Below are positions 45,186 through 54,496 of a DNA stretch of 64,000 nucleotides, piece after piece (the first letter of the stretch is position 1; every line of letters starts with the position of its first letter). Where the stretch lies: assembly GCA_021817945.1 (NCBI GenBank), contig JAKAFL010000015.1, forward strand, positions 1 to 64,000. Reading direction: 5' to 3'. The notes below the pieces were generated by a model. That model was not told the origin of the DNA, searched no databases, and saw nothing but the letters and a program-made list of their open reading frames with translations. Source of the stretch: a bacterium (GTDB taxonomy: Bacteria; Verrucomicrobiota; Verrucomicrobiia; Limisphaerales; UBA11358). The position numbers and the translations under genes are program-made.

Positions 45186-48100
45186 CTAAGTGCGGTTTTC
45201 CAATTGATTTGCGCCGGGCGCGCTGGAGCCATTCGCCCTGAAACCGCGCGACCGCCATAAATAATAGATGGCCGGATATACCACGAGGACACTGATGGTG
45301 GAGGTGATGACCCCGCCCACCATGGGGGCGGCAATGCGTTTCATCACGTCTGCGCCGGCGCCGTTACTCCACAAGATTGGCGCGAGACCGGCGATGATGA
45401 CGCAGGCGGTCATGATTTTGGGGCGCAACCGCTTCACCGCGCCATGATAGATGGCATCGTGCAAATCGGCGGGATGGCGCATCAGTCCCTTTTGTTTCCA
45501 TTCGTCGTAGGCAATATCCAGGTAGAGGAGCATGATCACACCGGTTTCCGCATCAAGGCCGGCGAGGGCGATGATGCCGATCCAGACAGCGACGCTCAGG
45601 TTATAATGCAAGAGGTAAAGGGTCCAAAACGTGCCGACGAGCGAAAACGGCACGGCCAGCATCACAATGGAGGTCCTTACAAGGGATTGGGTGTTGAGGA
45701 AAATGATAAGCGTGATGATGAGCAGGGTTAAAGGCACGACGATGAGGAGGCGCTGTTTGGCGCGGAGCATGTATTCGTACTGTCCACTCCAGAAAACATT
45801 GTAGCCGGGCGGCAGTTGAATCCGCCCGGAGGCGATGGCGGAATTGACCGCGTGCATGGCGTTTTGGACGTACGTGCCCACGTCAATATCGTGTATGTCC
45901 ACATAAACCCAATCATTGGGAACAGCACCCTCGGTTTTGATTTCCATCGGGCCGTCCACAACCTTGATGGAGGCAAGCTCTCCGAGGGGAACCTGCGCGC
46001 CATTCGCAGTGGGAATGACAATAGCGCGGCTTAGGGAATCCAGATCAGAGCGAAAATCCCGGTCGTAACGGAGGTTGACCGCAAATCGTTGCAGGCCTTC
46101 CACGGTGGTGGTGAGGGACATGCCGCCAAGAGCCACGGACAGGACGTCCTGCACATCGCCCACGGTGAGGCCGTAACGCGCGATGGCTTCACGGTTTATT
46201 TCAAACTCGATGTAATGCCCGCCCATGACGCGGTCGGCAAAGGCGCTGGCCGTGCCCGGGACCTGGCGGACCACCGCCTCGACCTGTTCGCCGATGCGTT
46301 GAAGGGTGGCCAGGTCAGGCCCTGCTATTTTGATGCCCACGGACGACTTGATGCCGGTGGAGAGCATGTTGATGCGGGTGGCTATGGGCATGGTCCACAA
46401 GTTGTTCAGGCCGGGAATTTGGATGGCATTATTCATCGCATCCACGAGTTCATCCGGCGTGCGGCGGCGATGGGCGATAACCTGGCCACCGCCATCCAGG
46501 ATGTCCACTGCGGGCCATTGGTCCTGCGGCTTTAGCTGGATGGTGGTTTCGATCATATCCATGGGGGCGGGATCGGTGGCGGTCTCGGCGCGGCCCGCCT
46601 TGCCGAAAACCGTGGACACCTCGGGGAATGATTTGATGATGCGGTCTGTGACTTGCAGGATTTGCCTGGCTTTTGTGACAGAAATGCCCGGGAAGGTGGT
46701 GGGCATGTAAAGCAAATCGCCTTCATAGAGCGGCGGCATAAATTCCGAGCCGATGCTTTGATAGGGAAACAGGCTGCCGAATTTAAACGCCCATTCCTGA
46801 AATTGACTTCGAGGCAGCGTGTGCGCCACCAGGAAGTTCCACGGGAAAAACACCCAGGCCACGAGGATGCCGCCGCAGACCACGACCACCCAGCGGCGTT
46901 TGACAGCGAAATCCACGACGGGTTTGTAGATCCAAATGAGGATGCGGTTGACCGGATTTTTTTCCTCCCTTGGGATTTTCCCACGGATGAACCAACCCAT
47001 GAGAACCGGGGCAAGGGAGATGGAAAGAAGGGCGGCTGCGGCCATGGAATAGGTCTTGGTGAAGGCGAGGGGCTTGAAGAGGCGGCCCTCCTGTTCCTGC
47101 AAGGTGAACACCGGCAGGAACGAGACGGTGATGACCAAAAGCGAATAAAACAAAGCAGGCCCCACTTCAATGGACGCATTGCGAATGATTTCCCAGTGCG
47201 GCTTTTGACCTTGCCAGCGCTCAAGATGCTTGTGGGCGTTTTCAATCATGATAATCACCGCATCCACCATTGCGCCGATGGCAATGGCGATGCCGCCCAA
47301 GGACATGATATTGGAGCTGATGCCCTGCTGAAATATGACGAGAAATGAGGCGAGCACGGCGACAGGCAGAATAAGGATGGCCACCAGGGCGCTGCGCAGG
47401 TGCATCAGGAAGGCGAGGCACACGAGGGCCACCACAATGCTTTCCTCGATGAGTTTTTCATCGAGCGTGGCAACGGCGCGGTTTATCAGGGCGGTTCGGT
47501 CATAGACCACCGTCGCCTTCACATCGGGAGGCAGTGTTTCCATGGCCTGTGCCAGGCGCTGTTTCACCTGTTGAATGACCTTCGATGAATTGGCCCCGTA
47601 ACGCACCACCACAATGCCACCGACCGTCTGGCCATCACCATTCAGTTCGCTTATGCCGCGGCGTTCATCGGGTCCAAACTGGACATTGGCCACGTCTCGA
47701 AGGAGGACAGGAATTCCATCGCGGCCCAGGCCTACGGCAACTTTTCTTAAATCATCCAGGTTTTGGATGTAACCTTTGACACGGAGAATGAACTCGGTTT
47801 CCGCCAACTCGATGGACCTGCCTCCCACCTCGCCATTGCTGCGCTCGATGGCGCGGCTGACGTCCTGCAAAGAAAGGTTGTAGGCACGCAATTGGGCGGG
47901 GTCCACGGTGACCTGGTATTGCTTCACGAAACCACCGATGGAGGCAACCTCGGAAACACCCGGAACGGATGTGAGCTGGTATTTTAAATACCAGTCCTGG
48001 ATGGAGCGCAGGTCGGCGAGGCTGCGGTTGGTGGAATTGAGGGAATACATGAACGCCCAACCCACGCCGGTGGCGTCGGGGCCGAGAGAGGGAGTGACGC

Positions 48101-48470
48101 CTTTGGGTAATTGGCCGGCAAGGCCACTCAGGTATTCCAGCACGCGGCTGCGCGCCCAATAAGGATCGGTGCCATCCTGGAAAATAACATAAACAAATGA
48201 GTAACCGTAAAAAGAATAGCCACGGACCACGGTGGCGCGCGGAACGGAAAGCATCCTGGTGGTGATGGGGTAAGTGACCTGGTCCTCGACAATGTTCGGA
48301 GACTGGCCCTCCCACGGGGTGTAGATAATCACCTGCGTGTCCGAAAGATCGGGGATGGCGTCAAGGGGGATATTTTTTACGGCATAAATCCCACCCAAAA
48401 CCAGCGCCGCCGTGGCCAGCGCCACAAGAAATTTGTTATTAATGGAGAAATTGATGATACGTTGAAGCAT
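45186..48470 (-). CDS. cusA: Cu(I)/Ag(I) efflux RND pump CusA
   Basis: 1094 residues. A heavy-metal RND antiporter of the CusA branch. The start is SINNKFLVALATAALVLGG, then AIPDLSDTQVIIYTPW. Transmembrane helix 4 has AIGAMVDAVIIMIENAHKHLE, the CusA-type proton relay. The three methionines of the metal path are in LLYMPTTFPG, APMDMIETT and RINMLSTGIK, as in E. coli CusA. The end carries AVKRLRPKIMTACVIIAGLAPIL. It pumps copper or silver from periplasm and cytoplasm through the Cus tunnel. It is the last of the cusCBA-type genes and lies 12 bases after cusB. Confidence 0.95.
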   Translation of the reverse strand: MLQRIINFSINNKFLVALATAALVLGGIYAVKNIPLDAIPDLSDTQVIIYTPWEGQSPNIVEDQVTYPITTRMLSVPRATVVRGYSFYGYSFVYVIFQDGTDPYWARSRVLEYLSGLAGQLPKGVTPSLGPDATGVGWAFMYSLNSTNRSLADLRSIQDWYLKYQLTSVPGVSEVASIGGFVKQYQVTVDPAQLRAYNLSLQDVSRAIERSNGEVGGRSIELAETEFILRVKGYIQNLDDLRKVAVGLGRDGIPVLLRDVANVQFGPDERRGISELNGDGQTVGGIVVVRYGANSSKVIQQVKQRLAQAMETLPPDVKATVVYDRTALINRAVATLDEKLIEESIVVALVCLAFLMHLRSALVAILILPVAVLASFLVIFQQGISSNIMSLGGIAIAIGAMVDAVIIMIENAHKHLERWQGQKPHWEIIRNASIEVGPALFYSLLVITVSFLPVFTLQEQEGRLFKPLAFTKTYSMAAAALLSISLAPVLMGWFIRGKIPREEKNPVNRILIWIYKPVVDFAVKRRWVVVVCGGILVAWVFFPWNFLVAHTLPRSQFQEWAFKFGSLFPYQSIGSEFMPPLYEGDLLYMPTTFPGISVTKARQILQVTDRIIKSFPEVSTVFGKAGRAETATDPAPMDMIETTIQLKPQDQWPAVDILDGGGQVIAHRRRTPDELVDAMNNAIQIPGLNNLWTMPIATRINMLSTGIKSSVGIKIAGPDLATLQRIGEQVEAVVRQVPGTASAFADRVMGGHYIEFEINREAIARYGLTVGDVQDVLSVALGGMSLTTTVEGLQRFAVNLRYDRDFRSDLDSLSRAIVIPTANGAQVPLGELASIKVVDGPMEIKTEGAVPNDWVYVDIHDIDVGTYVQNAMHAVNSAIASGRIQLPPGYNVFWSGQYEYMLRAKQRLLIVVPLTLLIITLIIFLNTQSLVRTSIVMLAVPFSLVGTFWTLYLLHYNLSVAVWIGIIALAGLDAETGVIMLLYLDIAYDEWKQKGLMRHPADLHDAIYHGAVKRLRPKIMTACVIIAGLAPILWSNGAGADVMKRIAAPMVGGVITSTISVLVVYPAIYYLWRSRGFRANGSSAPGANQLENRT

Positions 48471-48482
48471 GGGTTTTCCTTT

Positions 48483-50198
48483 TTATTGGGGCGAACCCGG
48501 GGCGTCTGAATTGGTCTCCGCCCCCGGCGCGGACATGACAGGAATGAGGGTCATGCCGCAGACGGGGCATTTGCCTGGTTTGTCCTCGTGGATAAAGCCA
48601 TGCTCCGGCATGGGACAGGTGTAATAGAGAACCTTTCCACCAGGCTGAAGCTGCCGGAGTTCGCGGCTGGTCACAGGCACGAGCGCCATTCCGCAAATGG
48701 GACAATTCCCCGGGTGATCGTAAGCAATGGAAACGTGCTCGGGCATGGGGCAGACATAAACCACGGCATCCTTCTGCATGTCATTCGAGTGACCCGAGCC
48801 AGATTCGTTGGTGGAGGGGGCTGGAGACATTGGGTTGGCGGGTGCCAAGGGCTCGCGCATTTTTTGAATTGCCTCGCGCAACTGGCTTTCGGAATCGAGC
48901 ATGAACTGGCCGGAGGTGACCACGCGTTCACCTGGATGCAATCCACTGATCACCTGATACTGGTCGTTTTCAGCCTCCGGCCCCAACTCGACGGTGCGGG
49001 CGTCAAATTTACCGCCGGGAAGAGCCACAAACACGGTGTTTTTTTCGCCACTGCGCAGCACGGCTGAATCCGGCACCAGGAGCGCTGAGGGTTCGAGTTC
49101 GGAGGTGATTTGCACGGATACAAACATGCCTGGCTTGAGGAAATAGCCGGGGTTTTCAAATTCCAGGCGGACTTTGGCCGTTCTCGTTTTTTCATCCACG
49201 TCCGGGTAAACGTAGGTGACCCGCCCGCGGAATTCACGGTCGGATAAGTAGGAAAGCCTGACCACGGCCTCCTGCCCGAGCTTCACGTAAGGCAGGTCCT
49301 GCTCGTAAACCTGCGCATAAACCCAAACAATGCCAAGGTCGGCCAGTTGATACAGTGTCGCGCCCGCGTCCACCATCCCGCCCTGCACGATGTTTTTTTG
49401 GATCACAAAGCCGTCTGCTGGCGCGAGTATTTCAAGGTTTTTTTCCGGTTTGCCAGATTTCTCCAGGGCGGCGATCTGGTTTTCTGAAATATCGAAAAAT
49501 TTCAATTTATCCAGGGCCGCATCGCGCAATGCAAGGGCGTCGGAATCGTTGGTGGAATTCATCACGGCCAGAAATCCGGCCTCGGCGCTGTAAAGTTCAG
49601 GGGAATATATCTCAAACATGGGTTCGCCCCGCATCACCAACTGGCCGGTGGCATCCACGAGCAGTTTTGAAATCCAGCCCCTGAACTTGGTGGTCACATC
49701 GGTCAACGCGGTTTCGTTGTAGGCAATCGTGCCAACAGTGCGAATGGTCCGGCGCAGCGGGCCGCGGGAGATTTCCGCCGTCTGAATGTTCATCAACTGG
49801 ATGGTGGCCGGATCAACCACAATGGCGGAGGAACTGTTGGAGCCAGTTTCATAGACCGGCACCATGTCCATGCCCATGCTGTCCTTGCCGGGCTTGGGGC
49901 TGGTCTCCCCGGCCATCATCGTGGATTTGTAGTAGAGAATTTTTTCGGGACCAGCCTGGGCATCGGAGGCGGCCTGCCGGTGAACCGGCTCCAGTTTCAT
50001 GCCACAAATCGGGCAGTTCCCCGGATGGTCCTGAATGATCCACGGGTGCATGCCGCAGGTGTAAAGCGTTTTCCCGGAAGATGAGTCCGCATTGCTGGCC
50101 GGGGCGCTTGGACTCAGACCGCCGGCGCCTGCAAGACTCAGACCGATGGCCGCCAGAAACAACAATTCACGCAGGAATGATTTCAATTTGAATTTCAT
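48483..50198 (-). CDS. cusB: Efflux adaptor CusB with three heavy-metal-binding domains
   Basis: 571 residues. A signal/anchor helix (about 10-25) precedes a heavy-metal-binding domain (about 44-72, TCGMHP...CPICGM). A degenerate second copy without cysteines follows (about 87-115, MGMDMVPVYE). The adaptor body (about 125-450) contains barrel-sandwich and beta-barrel parts. Two more intact metal domains stand at the C-terminus (about 479-509 and 523-554, each CPMPEH...CP(I/V)CGM). CusB joins CusA to the outer-membrane channel and delivers metal. The C-terminal pair is unusual; most CusB proteins have one N-terminal domain. Spacing to both neighbours is tight. Confidence 0.93.
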   Translation of the reverse strand: MKFKLKSFLRELLFLAAIGLSLAGAGGLSPSAPASNADSSSGKTLYTCGMHPWIIQDHPGNCPICGMKLEPVHRQAASDAQAGPEKILYYKSTMMAGETSPKPGKDSMGMDMVPVYETGSNSSSAIVVDPATIQLMNIQTAEISRGPLRRTIRTVGTIAYNETALTDVTTKFRGWISKLLVDATGQLVMRGEPMFEIYSPELYSAEAGFLAVMNSTNDSDALALRDAALDKLKFFDISENQIAALEKSGKPEKNLEILAPADGFVIQKNIVQGGMVDAGATLYQLADLGIVWVYAQVYEQDLPYVKLGQEAVVRLSYLSDREFRGRVTYVYPDVDEKTRTAKVRLEFENPGYFLKPGMFVSVQITSELEPSALLVPDSAVLRSGEKNTVFVALPGGKFDARTVELGPEAENDQYQVISGLHPGERVVTSGQFMLDSESQLREAIQKMREPLAPANPMSPAPSTNESGSGHSNDMQKDAVVYVCPMPEHVSIAYDHPGNCPICGMALVPVTSRELRQLQPGGKVLYYTCPMPEHGFIHEDKPGKCPVCGMTLIPVMSAPGAETNSDAPGSPQ

Positions 50199-50203
50199 AA
50201 ATT

Positions 50204-51550
50204 TCAGGGCTTGTGAAGACTGGATAAAACCGGGGCATCGGCAGGCATTTCGCCCGCCACCATGAGGGAAATATCCATCAGCGCAACCTGCCGGGCAGTA
50301 CGAACCCCGGCTGCCTCCAGTTTTAAATCCAAAAGGGCCATTTGGGCTTCGGCGAGACTGGAAAAATCCAGCGGCCCTGACTGATAACCAGCCCGCACAG
50401 AATCAAGTGTTTGACGTGCCTGGGGAAGGAGGCTGCCTTCCACAAGGGAAAGGTTGCGGTTGTTCTGGCTGTAAGCGAACCACTTTTCGGCAAAGTCCGC
50501 CGCCAGGTCAATCTGTGAGGATTTCAAACGGGACTTTGAAGCCAACTCATTCGCCTGGGCGCGGGCCAGTTCGGCCGCGAGCTTGTCACGCCACAGAGGA
50601 AAGGTCATTCCCACTTGCGGCCAGTAGAATGGCGGATGATAAACCTCGGCGGACAGGCCGGCATTGAAATCCGGCACACGGTCCTTGTAGGCAACAGCAA
50701 TTCCAGCCTCGGCCTCCCGCACGCTGGCTTCCATTTCCATCAGTTCAGGGTTGCGGTCCATAGCCATGCGAAACAAGGCATTGGAATCGGGATAATCTCC
50801 GGGCATTTCAAAATGGCTTGGGATTGGCGGATCCGGCTGCCGGGGGGATAATCCAAGGGCAGCCTTATATTTTGCCTGCAAGGGACGGCCTGAATCCACC
50901 AGATTGGCCAGGTCATCATGGAGGCGGTCCCTTTGGGCCCGGACTTGCAGCAGTTCCCGCAGGGATATCGTGCCTGAGGCCTCTTGTGCGCGAAGAACGC
51001 GCTCCTGCATTTCGAGCAAGGAAAGTTTCAGGCGGGTGAGGCGAAGCTGTTCTGTCCACAATCCTAGCTGGTAATAGGCGGATTTCAAATTGAAGCCAGC
51101 CTGGAGAACGGCTTGTTCGAAGACGAAATATTTGGATTGGGCGCCGGCTGCCGCCACGGATGCGCGGGCTTGAAGTTTTCCAGGCCCTGGAAATTGCTGC
51201 ATGAAGCCTGGCATGAGTGATGTAAGGGCGTTTTGGATATAGGCCTGAAAGGTCAACTGGGGGTCCGGGAGCGAACGAGCCACGGTGATGTCCTCGACCG
51301 AAGCAGACCAGTCATAAAAAGCAGCCGCGACCCGGGGCTGATTGAAAAGGGCGTGCGCCAGCAGGTTGGTGAGGCTCGAATCCTGCGCCAGGTCCGGCAA
51401 CGATGGGGGAGAATTGCGGGGGCGATAAAGAGCTTCCACCGCACCCAAATCATGGCGGGCCTGTTTTTCGCCCGGCGCAGGAATTCCCTGGCAACCGGCC
51501 AGGAACAATGCCAGGGCGGCGAGCGGGCCTGAAAGGAGGCATGATTTCAT
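50204..51550 (-). CDS. Outer-membrane efflux channel (TolC/CusC family lipoprotein)
   Basis: 448 residues from ATG 51550. The lipobox ALFLAGCQG gives a lipidated Cys, followed by two outer-membrane efflux repeats with long amphipathic helices (for example YQLGLWTEQLRLTRLKLSLLE and FAEKWFAYSQNNRNLSLVEG). It forms the outer-membrane exit of the CusCBA system. It is placed first of the three pump genes and 6 bases before cusB. A start 15 bases earlier is possible but lacks support. Confidence 0.88.
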   Translation of the reverse strand: MKSCLLSGPLAALALFLAGCQGIPAPGEKQARHDLGAVEALYRPRNSPPSLPDLAQDSSLTNLLAHALFNQPRVAAAFYDWSASVEDITVARSLPDPQLTFQAYIQNALTSLMPGFMQQFPGPGKLQARASVAAAGAQSKYFVFEQAVLQAGFNLKSAYYQLGLWTEQLRLTRLKLSLLEMQERVLRAQEASGTISLRELLQVRAQRDRLHDDLANLVDSGRPLQAKYKAALGLSPRQPDPPIPSHFEMPGDYPDSNALFRMAMDRNPELMEMEASVREAEAGIAVAYKDRVPDFNAGLSAEVYHPPFYWPQVGMTFPLWRDKLAAELARAQANELASKSRLKSSQIDLAADFAEKWFAYSQNNRNLSLVEGSLLPQARQTLDSVRAGYQSGPLDFSSLAEAQMALLDLKLEAAGVRTARQVALMDISLMVAGEMPADAPVLSSLHKP

Positions 51551-51659
51551 AATTGTCCAAGGCAAAACATTTCACGGCAAAACAACAACGGGGAATAACA
51601 ATCCTTCAGCAAGGAAGCGCGCCGCAAATGGGCACACCCCAGGCGTGAGACGAGGAAAA

Positions 51660-52007
51660 TCAGATGATTCGGGCACAATCTCGCGAATAGAGGGGCGTTG
51701 ACTTCGCGAGGAATGAAACAGGGAAATTCAAGCAAACAAGGGGAACGGTGGCATCCGGCAAAACCCATTCAAGAACTGAATGGGCGAAGAAAAGGGGGAT
51801 TTGGATTTGATTGCCAGCTTGCGCGGGGACTGCCGGGATGACTGGTTGGCCGGAAAAAGGTTTTCCCTGGCAGCAGGGCATGTTGCAGCCGTGTTGGCAG
51901 CATGCAGGTAGTGAATGTTTGGATTGAGGCAGCAATGATGTTTGCCCTGGCAGGAACGCGGTCCCCGCCAGCAAAACACAGCAAACCATGGCCAAAACAT
52001 GTCTCAT
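51660..52007 (-). CDS. Cys-rich exported protein of the metal operon
   Basis: 115 residues from ATG 52007. A signal helix (MRHVLAMVCCVLLAGTAF) is followed by a cysteine cluster LPACCQHGCNMPCCQGKPF, a Pro-rich part and an end with CARII. Clustered Cys and Met suggest Cu/Ag or other soft-metal binding in the periplasm (inference). It lies 110 bases upstream of the channel gene in the same direction, so it is probably a member of the efflux operon. Family not recognised. Confidence 0.7.
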   Translation of the reverse strand: MRHVLAMVCCVLLAGTAFLPGQTSLLPQSKHSLPACCQHGCNMPCCQGKPFSGQPVIPAVPAQAGNQIQIPLFFAHSVLEWVLPDATVPLVCLNFPVSFLAKSTPLYSRDCARII

Positions 52008-52157
52008 CGTGAAAAATATGGCATTGCGCGGCATTTCTCGCCAATCAATATGTGCGATTTAAAACACATTTTTTGCGGGATAACAAGCCCTACCAGGGAG
52101 GCGCACTCCCTCTCCAAGCCAAAGCTCCACCCTGCCCGCCCCTGCTCTCCAACCGCT

Positions 52158-52619
52158 TTAATTTTTAATTATCCCGCACTCGGACATGCCTTGCCCCATA
52201 TAAGGGTTTTTCACATTTCTATCCGCTTGCAACCAACTCCCCTGCGCCATCGGACAATAAACCTGCACGTAGGCATCCTGCGCCTTGTTATCCTTCATGT
52301 ATTTGATGAGGTCGTCACTCAACGGCTTGAAAGCAGCGCGTGCTGCGGTTAAATCCGATGCCTTGGAGAGGGCTTGCGCCTGAACACTCACATCCTTGGG
52401 CAAAACGCGGGGGTCACTTTGGGCGACTTGCACAATGGCATTGGCTTCCCCGGCCACACCTGCCAGCGAATCGTCGGCCAAATCAGCCTGAATTTTCAGG
52501 TAATGATCATAAACAGATTTCACCGGGCCCGACATTGCAGGATTGTCCGCAGCATATAATCCGGCGCCCGCAAAAAGGACGATCGCCGTTCCCACCAGCT
52601 TTTTATTCAAGTTTTTCAT
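52158..52619 (-). CDS. DUF3347 periplasmic protein
   Basis: 153 residues from ATG 52619 (52628 or 52649 also possible). A signal peptide ends at GLYAA. The DUF3347 core reads VKSVYDHYLKIQADLADDSL, a three-helix region, VYCPMAQGSWLQADRNVKNP and MSECGIIKN. In CusB-like proteins this domain is often fused at the end. Here it is a separate gene upstream of the pump. The C-M and M..C residues are candidate copper ligands. It is probably a periplasmic metal-binding helper. Confidence 0.82.
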   Translation of the reverse strand: MKNLNKKLVGTAIVLFAGAGLYAADNPAMSGPVKSVYDHYLKIQADLADDSLAGVAGEANAIVQVAQSDPRVLPKDVSVQAQALSKASDLTAARAAFKPLSDDLIKYMKDNKAQDAYVQVYCPMAQGSWLQADRNVKNPYMGQGMSECGIIKN

Positions 52620-53257
52620 AAATGTCATTTCACCGCGATTCATGTTCATGTTGCCAAACAGTTCAAGTAAAACGCCCGGGAAGGGCGCCCACAATCCATC
52701 TACACCGGATCTGGTGGAATCACCCGGATTTTTTTGGCCTTTTCCAAAATGGTTTTAACGGTTGATCCCGGACCGCCATTTGCGGAATGGACCTTGTTTC
52801 ATTTCCACCTGGGGTGGGAAAATCCACCTGTGGAACTTTCATCACCATTGTCCTGGCTGGGAAAGCAGCAGGGGATTGGGTATTTGAAGGTTCTAAGGGG
52901 CCTGCCTGAAATTGACCATGGGCCTTGCTGCGATGGATTTGGGGTTCAGCCAAGGCGCGAGTGACAAGCGTGTCCGTCCTGGGCATGCAAGAAGGGAGCA
53001 CCGAGGGTTGAGCACCAATGACATCACGCCTGGATGGTTTTCGCTCAAATGGATTTTTGGCTTCGTTGTTCCTGAGTTCAAGAACCCGGCAGGATATTCC
53101 GCTTCATCGCGGGTTGGCATTGCATCCTTTGTCCCAAAACAGCGCCTTTCCATTTTGACGACAGGTTCTAAAGGGATTTCGCAGGATGCGGTGTATTACC
53201 AACATAACAAGCTGCCGGAGCAACGAAGCCCCGGCAAAAACAGAAAGACAAATAAAT
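52620..53257. other. Divergent control region of the metal genes
   Basis: About 640 bases between the leftward efflux genes and the rightward sensor genes. It should contain both promoters. I could not pick a convincing ECF-type -35/-10 pair by eye, and short frames here are not gene-like. Confidence 0.4.
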
Positions 53258-53605
53258 ATGAAAACATTCAATCCAGTCATCGTCGTGGGATCGGTCGCCC
53301 TGGTCACTATGGCCATCAACGTTTCGGCCGGCAATGTTTATCTCTCACCGCGAGCGGCGGGCAACCAAATCAAGTTATACGCCGGCGCCTATGACGATTC
53401 CACTCCGGTCAAACCAACGGCAATCACCCAGTCCCCGCGTGCAGCGCTCAATCAAGCAAACCGGTATGCCGGCACAAACACTGATTCCAATCCTGCGCTG
53501 GCCTGCGTGAAAACCATGGATGCCAGCCCGAAAGCGGTGACTGAATGCATTTCACACACCACGATGCCCGGATGCCGCGCCCCCGAGGTTGCATCGCTGA
53601 AGTGA
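53258..53605 (+). CDS. Small exported protein with SPRAA repeats
   Basis: 115 residues from ATG 53258. A signal peptide (MKTFNPVIVVGSVALVTMA) ends near VSAG. Two similar blocks follow, LSPRAAGNQIKLYAG and QSPRAALNQANRYAG. The end has four or more Cys/His residues (ALACVKTMD, TECISHTTMPGC). I do not recognise the family. Its place just before the sensor-sigma set suggests a link to metal response. Confidence 0.6.
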   Translation: MKTFNPVIVVGSVALVTMAINVSAGNVYLSPRAAGNQIKLYAGAYDDSTPVKPTAITQSPRAALNQANRYAGTNTDSNPALACVKTMDASPKAVTECISHTTMPGCRAPEVASLK

Positions 53606-53700
53606 CCTGAGAATTCTGCCGGGTTGCCTGAAGCGAAAAAAAACGGCAGGATGCGGGCGGCGGGCAATAAGCCGCCGCCCCACCAATCCATGAAAGAAAC

Positions 53701-54003
53701 ATGAACCCCGACGACTTGAAGCTCCGCAAAACACTGCAGGACGCGCGCCCATCGCCGCCGCTGCCGCCACGTTTTCAGGAAAGCGTATGGCGCAGGATTG
53801 AAAATGCGGAAATTCCTTTGAAAACCGAATCCTGGCTCGACACGTTTGCCGCGCTGATATTGAGGCCGCGGTTTGCGTACACCACGGTGGCCATGCTGGC
53901 GCTGGCGGGCATTTTGCTGGGAAGCCATCAAGGGGCGCAATCCGTGAAACACGCCGAACAGGAACGGTACCTCATGCTTGTCGCTCCCAATGCCTTACGC
54001 TAA
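53701..54003 (+). CDS. Membrane anti-sigma candidate, CnrY-like
   Basis: 100 residues. A cytoplasmic N-terminal part with LKLRKTLQDARPSPPLPPRF and VWRRIENAE precedes one membrane helix (about 61-77, TVAMLALAGILLG) and a short periplasmic tail. Size, topology and position directly before a metal sensor and an ECF sigma factor match CnrY. Sequence similarity to CnrY itself cannot be judged by eye. It would hold the sigma factor at the membrane. The stop is 4 bases before the next start. Confidence 0.7.
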   Translation: MNPDDLKLRKTLQDARPSPPLPPRFQESVWRRIENAEIPLKTESWLDTFAALILRPRFAYTTVAMLALAGILLGSHQGAQSVKHAEQERYLMLVAPNALR

Positions 54004-54007
54004 ACCC

Positions 54008-54496
54008 ATGAACCGCTCACTCATCCTCATTATTGGTGCGCTGGCCCTGGGCACGGGGATTTTTGCCGGTGCCTATTGCATCAGCCACCGGGCCAGCGCC
54101 ATTTGTTGCGCCAACCAGACTGATGCCTTGGGCTGGCTGCGCAGCGAGTATCATTTGAAAGATGCTGAAATGGCGCGCCTGCGGCAAATGCAGGAGGCTT
54201 ACATGCCGCAATGCGCCAAAATGTGCGCGCTGGTTGAGGCCAAAAACGCTGAAATCCAGGCCACACTCGCCCAAGGAACCAATGTTGACCGTGACATTGG
54301 CAGGGAGCTGGCGGACTTGGGCTTGCTCCGCGCGCAATGCCAGGAGCAGATGCTGCGATATTTTATGGCGGTGAGCCAGGCTATGCCCCCGGAGGAGGGC
54401 CGGCGCTATCTGGCGGAGATGGAAAAAAACACGCTCGGGTCCCATGCCCCAATGGAGCCAGCCATGTCCGACATCCATGAGCGTGGAAACCACTGA
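54008..54496 (+). CDS. Periplasmic heavy-metal sensor, CnrX/Spy-like
   Basis: 162 residues from ATG 54008. An N-terminal membrane anchor (about 5-22) leads to an all-helical periplasmic domain. It contains YHLKDAEMARLRQMQEAY, Cys69 and Cys73 (MPQCAKMCALV), Cys111 (RAQCQEQMLRYF) and EEGRRYLAEME, the layout of the heavy-metal-resistance family. Cys24, Cys33 and Cys34 near the anchor add thiol ligands; CnrX uses His, Glu and Met for Ni/Co, so this protein may sense a softer metal such as Cu or Ag (inference). The end overlaps the sigma-factor start by 20 bases. Confidence 0.82.
   Translation: MNRSLILIIGALALGTGIFAGAYCISHRASAICCANQTDALGWLRSEYHLKDAEMARLRQMQEAYMPQCAKMCALVEAKNAEIQATLAQGTNVDRDIGRELADLGLLRAQCQEQMLRYFMAVSQAMPPEEGRRYLAEMEKNTLGSHAPMEPAMSDIHERGNH

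Noticed and set aside
52912..53394. 160-codon plus-strand frame in the divergent metal control region
   Set aside because: Overlaps the start of the better-supported gene at 53258 in another frame and lacks a plausible start or domain.
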